Positions 60,502 through 64,000 of a DNA stretch of 64,000 nt are shown piece by piece. The stretch lies in assembly GCF_037975245.1 (NCBI RefSeq), contig NC_092564.1, positions 11,804,484-11,868,483 of the forward strand, read 5' to 3'. The position numbers were made by a program, and so were the translations under genes. Source of the stretch: Apostichopus japonicus (Eukaryota > Echinodermata > Holothuroidea > Aspidochirotida > Stichopodidae). Each line of letters begins with the position of its first letter. Within the stretch, counting starts at the first letter, position 1. The notes below the pieces were generated by a model. That model ran no database searches. It worked only from the letters and a program-made list of their open reading frames with translations, and was not told the origin of the DNA.

Positions 60502-61707
60502 ATAACTATTATCTCAGTCAAGCTGCATATGCTAAGCCCTCTGTGCTTTTAGTTGTAAACCAACCCAAACAAGCCGTCTTTCTCTTCATGCATATACCAT
60601 AAAGGAAGTGGTATTGCATCCCGCATTAGTACCCGTCATTAATTATTTGGACACATTGTTCTTGTTCTAGATCTAACGTTCTAGAGCTAACGTTCCGGTT
60701 TGAAGTAACCTTGCTAAAGGAGGTACCCATGGTAGTGCAGTCACTCCTGTTGATGAGCCTTGTATAATAATGGAGCCATTAATGGTGATGAACCACCATA
60801 TTTGTACTGGGAGGGGGGGGGGGGCCTTAGATTTATGTCATACAGTTGGTAAAATGGAGGGCGTTTTAGTTTGTATGTAAATGGTGCTATATTTTGCAAC
60901 TTTGAAACGAAGTTGAAGAATTTTCAACTGCTGGTTGTACCTCACATACATGTTATATATTTATGAACTAGACTGATTTTGTTGTAACATTCTGTCTGCT
61001 GGTGGTGGGCGGGGGCTAGTGAGCACTCCTTGACTTTATTCTGGGGTGGGGGCTAAGTGCGCCCAGAAGTATACATGGTTGAATCCCTGTCCATTAATAA
61101 GGGAACAGCCAGTAGTGATTTCCTGAAAACTGTAAACTTGCTACTGCAGTGCAACTTACTTAAGCACAAGTCGTGCGTCGTCTTCTCTCGAGAGAGTCTA
61201 CTTCCATATTCATTGTGAATTTGATGCGCATTTGACTGTTTTGCGGCGATTTAAACAGTAAAATGTGTTTAAGCAACGGTTGAAATCAAAGAAATATTAT
61301 GACCTGAAGCACGAATTATTCGTATTATGGTGTCCTTTTGTCATGGTACCGACTACGATACAAGACGTTACAGATCTTTGGCATTAAATTACTGACAAGT
61401 GAAAAATTAATTATTTCTTATAAACAATTAATAATTGTGTAGTAACAAAGAGAGGGGAAGGAGGACGAGAGCATTGAGAGTGACAAACATTCATATTGAC
61501 AGCTGATGACCGAAGCAGACCCTTACAGTCTGTACTCAGCATACAGATGTTGTGTTTACAAATGTTTCACAATTTGACCCCTGTTGACAAGAAAATTTCC
61601 TTTAACCTCCACCAAAAGCAAAAGACTCCTTGTACCTAATATAGGATTTTTTGTCACCTCTGAAATTGATGGTGATAATGACTTCTATATATTTGATGTA
61701 TGCATGA
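60502..61707. other. intergenic region between SINE and LINE
   Basis: No gene recognised. G-rich runs lie near 60812-60823 and 61003-61050. A fragment related to the 46380 tandem repeat is at about 61565-61645. Confidence 0.5.
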
Positions 61708-62844
61708 TAAAGTAAAGTAAAGTAAAATTTCTTGATATCAATCATAAAATGAAGATATAATAAAATGGATTCCGCAGCTTAAAAATATGCAAAATATATA
61801 TACAAAAATATGATAAAAATATCATCTAGTTATATGACAGTTCAAAAGCTTTATACTCCTCGGTAAAAAAGAATGTCTAAAGCGTTCAGTACGCATACGA
61901 GGTAGGGTATACAACCTACGTGGAGTGGTGTAATACTTATGGAGAGGATGGTCAGGATCAGTCAAAATCCCTCTTACATAATGAAGTACTTTTTCTTCAA
62001 TGTATTGATCATCTATAGAATAATACTTTCTGAAATGTCTGTTAATCAAATTGAGATGAGTCTTGAAACAGGAAGAGAGCCACACAGGAGCACAATAGAC
62101 CATGAGTGAAAGCACCATGGAGCGGAAGAGCCAAAGCTGTTTCTCATATTCTAGACCAAATCCTCCCAACCTATAAATACAATATAGCCGCTGCTTTACT
62201 TTCGCAAGTGTTAAGCCTATATGAGAGTCCCAAGTGAGAGTATGATTAAAAATGAGTCCTAAATATTTAAAATCTGACACAACCTCAACCTCACTATCCT
62301 TAATTATAACTGGATCATGCATCTGAACTGAACGGAAATCAACAATTAATTCCTTGGTTTTGGAGCTGTTAATAAAAAGGTAATTGGTTTCACACCACGC
62401 TACAGTCTCCGCAATAGCTGTGTGGTAATTGACAATGCTCTGTGGATATTTATCATTACACAAACCAACAATAGCCGTATCATCTGCATAGTTTATAATG
62501 TAAACATTTTCATAAAGTGTGGACAAGGAATCAGTATAAACGGCAAACAGCAATGGTGATAAACAACACCCTTGTGAGACACCAGTATTAGTGACAATAC
62601 CTTCACTGCTGACCCCATCACAGTATACATATTGAGTTCTGTTGAATAAAAAGTGATACAGCAATGAAATGATGTTCTGGTTTACATGAGCATCTAAAGT
62701 ACGAAGTAAGCTCGAATTGCTAAGAGTGTTAAATGCGGAGCTAAAGTCCATAAAACAAACCCTGGCAAAATTACCGACATTGTCCACATGTTGGCGTAGA
62801 ACTGTATACGTAAATGATGTTACGTAAATGTTATAGTGCCGCAC
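61708..62844 (-). mobile_element. 5'-truncated non-LTR retrotransposon (LINE)
   Basis: Read on the minus strand: the reverse-transcriptase frame, a roughly 95-bp 3' untranslated part, and a short tail of (TTTAC)-type units (61708-61727 on plus). The 5' end lies near 62820-62844, inside the RT domain, with no endonuclease or ORF1 left, the usual result of incomplete target-primed reverse transcription. Target duplications were not identified. Confidence 0.8.
61822..62844 (-). CDS. reverse transcriptase fragment of a LINE
   Basis: An open frame of 340 codons with RT motifs in order: motif A FMDFSSAF (residues 31-38, catalytic Asp33), motif B QGCCLSPLLF (91-100), motif C YADD (119-122), then NSSKTKELIVDFR and FKYLGLIFNHTLTWDSHI. 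The tail YTLPRMRTERFRHSFLPRSI is typical of the region after RT in CR1/L2/Rex-type LINEs. The catalytic aspartates are intact and no stop interrupts the frame, so the copy is fairly recent. The first residues (to about 9) may be flanking sequence, and the ATG is not the element's real start. N-terminal endonuclease and early RT motifs are missing, so it is not autonomous. The clade assignment is tentative. Confidence 0.9.
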   Translation of the reverse strand: MRHYNIYVTSFTYTVLRQHVDNVGNFARVCFMDFSSAFNTLSNSSLLRTLDAHVNQNIISLLYHFLFNRTQYVYCDGVSSEGIVTNTGVSQGCCLSPLLFAVYTDSLSTLYENVYIINYADDTAIVGLCNDKYPQSIVNYHTAIAETVAWCETNYLFINSSKTKELIVDFRSVQMHDPVIIKDSEVEVVSDFKYLGLIFNHTLTWDSHIGLTLAKVKQRLYCIYRLGGFGLEYEKQLWLFRSMVLSLMVYCAPVWLSSCFKTHLNLINRHFRKYYSIDDQYIEEKVLHYVRGILTDPDHPLHKYYTTPRRLYTLPRMRTERFRHSFLPRSIKLLNCHITR

Positions 62845-64000
62845 AATGTTTTTCTATGTAGCCTATATACATTATAACATCAATGGTACATTTGGGAGAC
62901 ATCAAAAAAAGAAAAAGACATACCATGGCTATAAAATGTACATTTGGGAAGCCAATACAATGGTATATATTTAGCCATATAAACAAATCATTGAAGATAT
63001 GAATGATAAACATTCGCTTAAAGTTCGCTTAAAGTGGAAAATTTCTCATTTATCTGGAATTAATATACAACATATTACATACATACATACACACATACAA
63101 ACGCACGCTCATCCACACACTCATAAATACACACATTCGCCATCATGAATGCAAAGGTTACGATTATCATCGAAAATAAAATGTTTAATATAACGATACT
63201 CCAGGGCCATATACCCTGTGTAGAATTCGTAGGGTGCAGTTAAGGAACAGCGAGAACATTATGTATCGTCCAAATGTTACATAGTGTTGCTTCTTGATGT
63301 GAATATATACCAGGGCCTTTTTAAAGATATTTTTAGTGGGTGGGCCATTTCCCAAAAGGGACCATCATTACACTATCTAAGCGGAGCGCCACCATCAGTT
63401 GGCGCGTAGTAAGAAACTTATTGCCATAAATGCCTCCCATATTGCCAAAAATGGTACTTCCCATGCCTTGTATTTGCATCTAAACGTACTTAATTTTGAG
63501 ATCTCATGTTTTAAAAATTAACATTTCCAAAAAGAGGTAAACTAAAAACTTTATATGTGGTAAAATCACTTTGTAGGGGAAAAAATAGGACTTGACGTTA
63601 TTTTATAAGCACTGCATTATTCATCGTTTTACACACTTGAAGATATAAAAGCACGCTAGGGCATTCTGATTTCGTCCGTAACCTATACATGATGAGGGGA
63701 AGCCATATGGGGAATTTAGGTCTAAATTAATGTTTAGGTTTGTGTTATCATTATTTTTTTTGCATGCCAAAAGGGACTTACCGAGGGGGGGGGGGGTGGT
63801 GAGCTGAGTGGGTGGGCCGTATAAGGGACTGTCCCTCAATATATGGCTAACAATTAAACTGATAGGCCTATATAAAACACGTAGACGTAATAAATACATT
63901 TATGAGCTGTAGTTTCACATTAGACTGCTACACTGTTCACGCAGGTTAAATCTTAGAAGCTCTCTACGTTTATTATTATTCTAGCCAAACTCATGAAAAC
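62845..64000. other. right-hand intergenic end of the window
   Basis: No gene recognised. It holds a short (CATA)-type patch near 63076-63100, a copy of the dispersed ~85-bp unit (63371-63470, minus), and a G run at 63785-63797 within a patch whose GGGTGGGCC recurs near 63338. Confidence 0.5.
63371..63470 (-). repeat. dispersed ~85-bp repeat unit, minus-strand copy
   Basis: Reverse complement of the unit at 7392 and 8872: on minus it reads CATGGGAAGTACCATTTTTG, then GCCAACTGATGGTGGCGCTC and CGCTTAGATAGTG. It is more than 54 kb from the other copies, which shows the family is interspersed. Confidence 0.7.

Overview
The window is animal nuclear DNA. It is AT-rich, its genes are split into many short exons by introns of about 0.5 to 10 kb with GT/AG borders, and it is full of SINEs, non-autonomous DNA transposons, minisatellites and a non-LTR retrotransposon. 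There are no operons, phage genes or bacterial genes. The gene set and the style of the repeats suggest a marine invertebrate deuterostome, most plausibly an echinoderm such as a sea cucumber or sea urchin. This placement is inference: no sequence here fixes the species.

Layout from left to right: (1) 1148-4307, plus strand, the 3' four exons of a bZIP transcription factor whose basic region looks most like C/EBP. (2) 6841-9002, a mosaic of GC-rich repeat fragments. (3) 12608-26221, minus strand, a DAZAP2 (DAZ-associated protein 2) orthologue in four exons; its roughly 10 kb first intron carries a 2.3 kb hAT-like element with exact 8-bp target duplications. (4) 27771-40080, plus strand, a complete 12-exon alkylglycerol monooxygenase (AGMO/TMEM195) gene, head-to-head with DAZAP2. 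(5) 40081-48485, no gene recognised, but minisatellites, a hAT MITE, a long TA run, a perfect palindrome and dispersed tandem repeats. (6) 48486-56892, plus strand, a complete six-exon SLC34 (NaPi-II) sodium-phosphate cotransporter. (7) 61708-62844, minus strand, a 5'-truncated LINE with an open reverse-transcriptase frame.

I rebuilt the exons by eye from reading frame, splice-site consensus, phase continuity and family similarity; all phases add up for AGMO (451 aa), SLC34 (684 aa) and DAZAP2 (194 aa). The four genes belong to unrelated processes (transcription, an adaptor protein, ether-lipid breakdown, phosphate uptake) and I see no sign that they form a functional cluster. I did not find a new biological system. 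The best second-look items are the young hAT element, a 49-bp-arm foldback in an AGMO intron, in-frame coding repeats in DAZAP2, a 30-bp perfect palindrome, two SINE families each with two copies here, and a G-rich minisatellite just after the AGMO stop codon.
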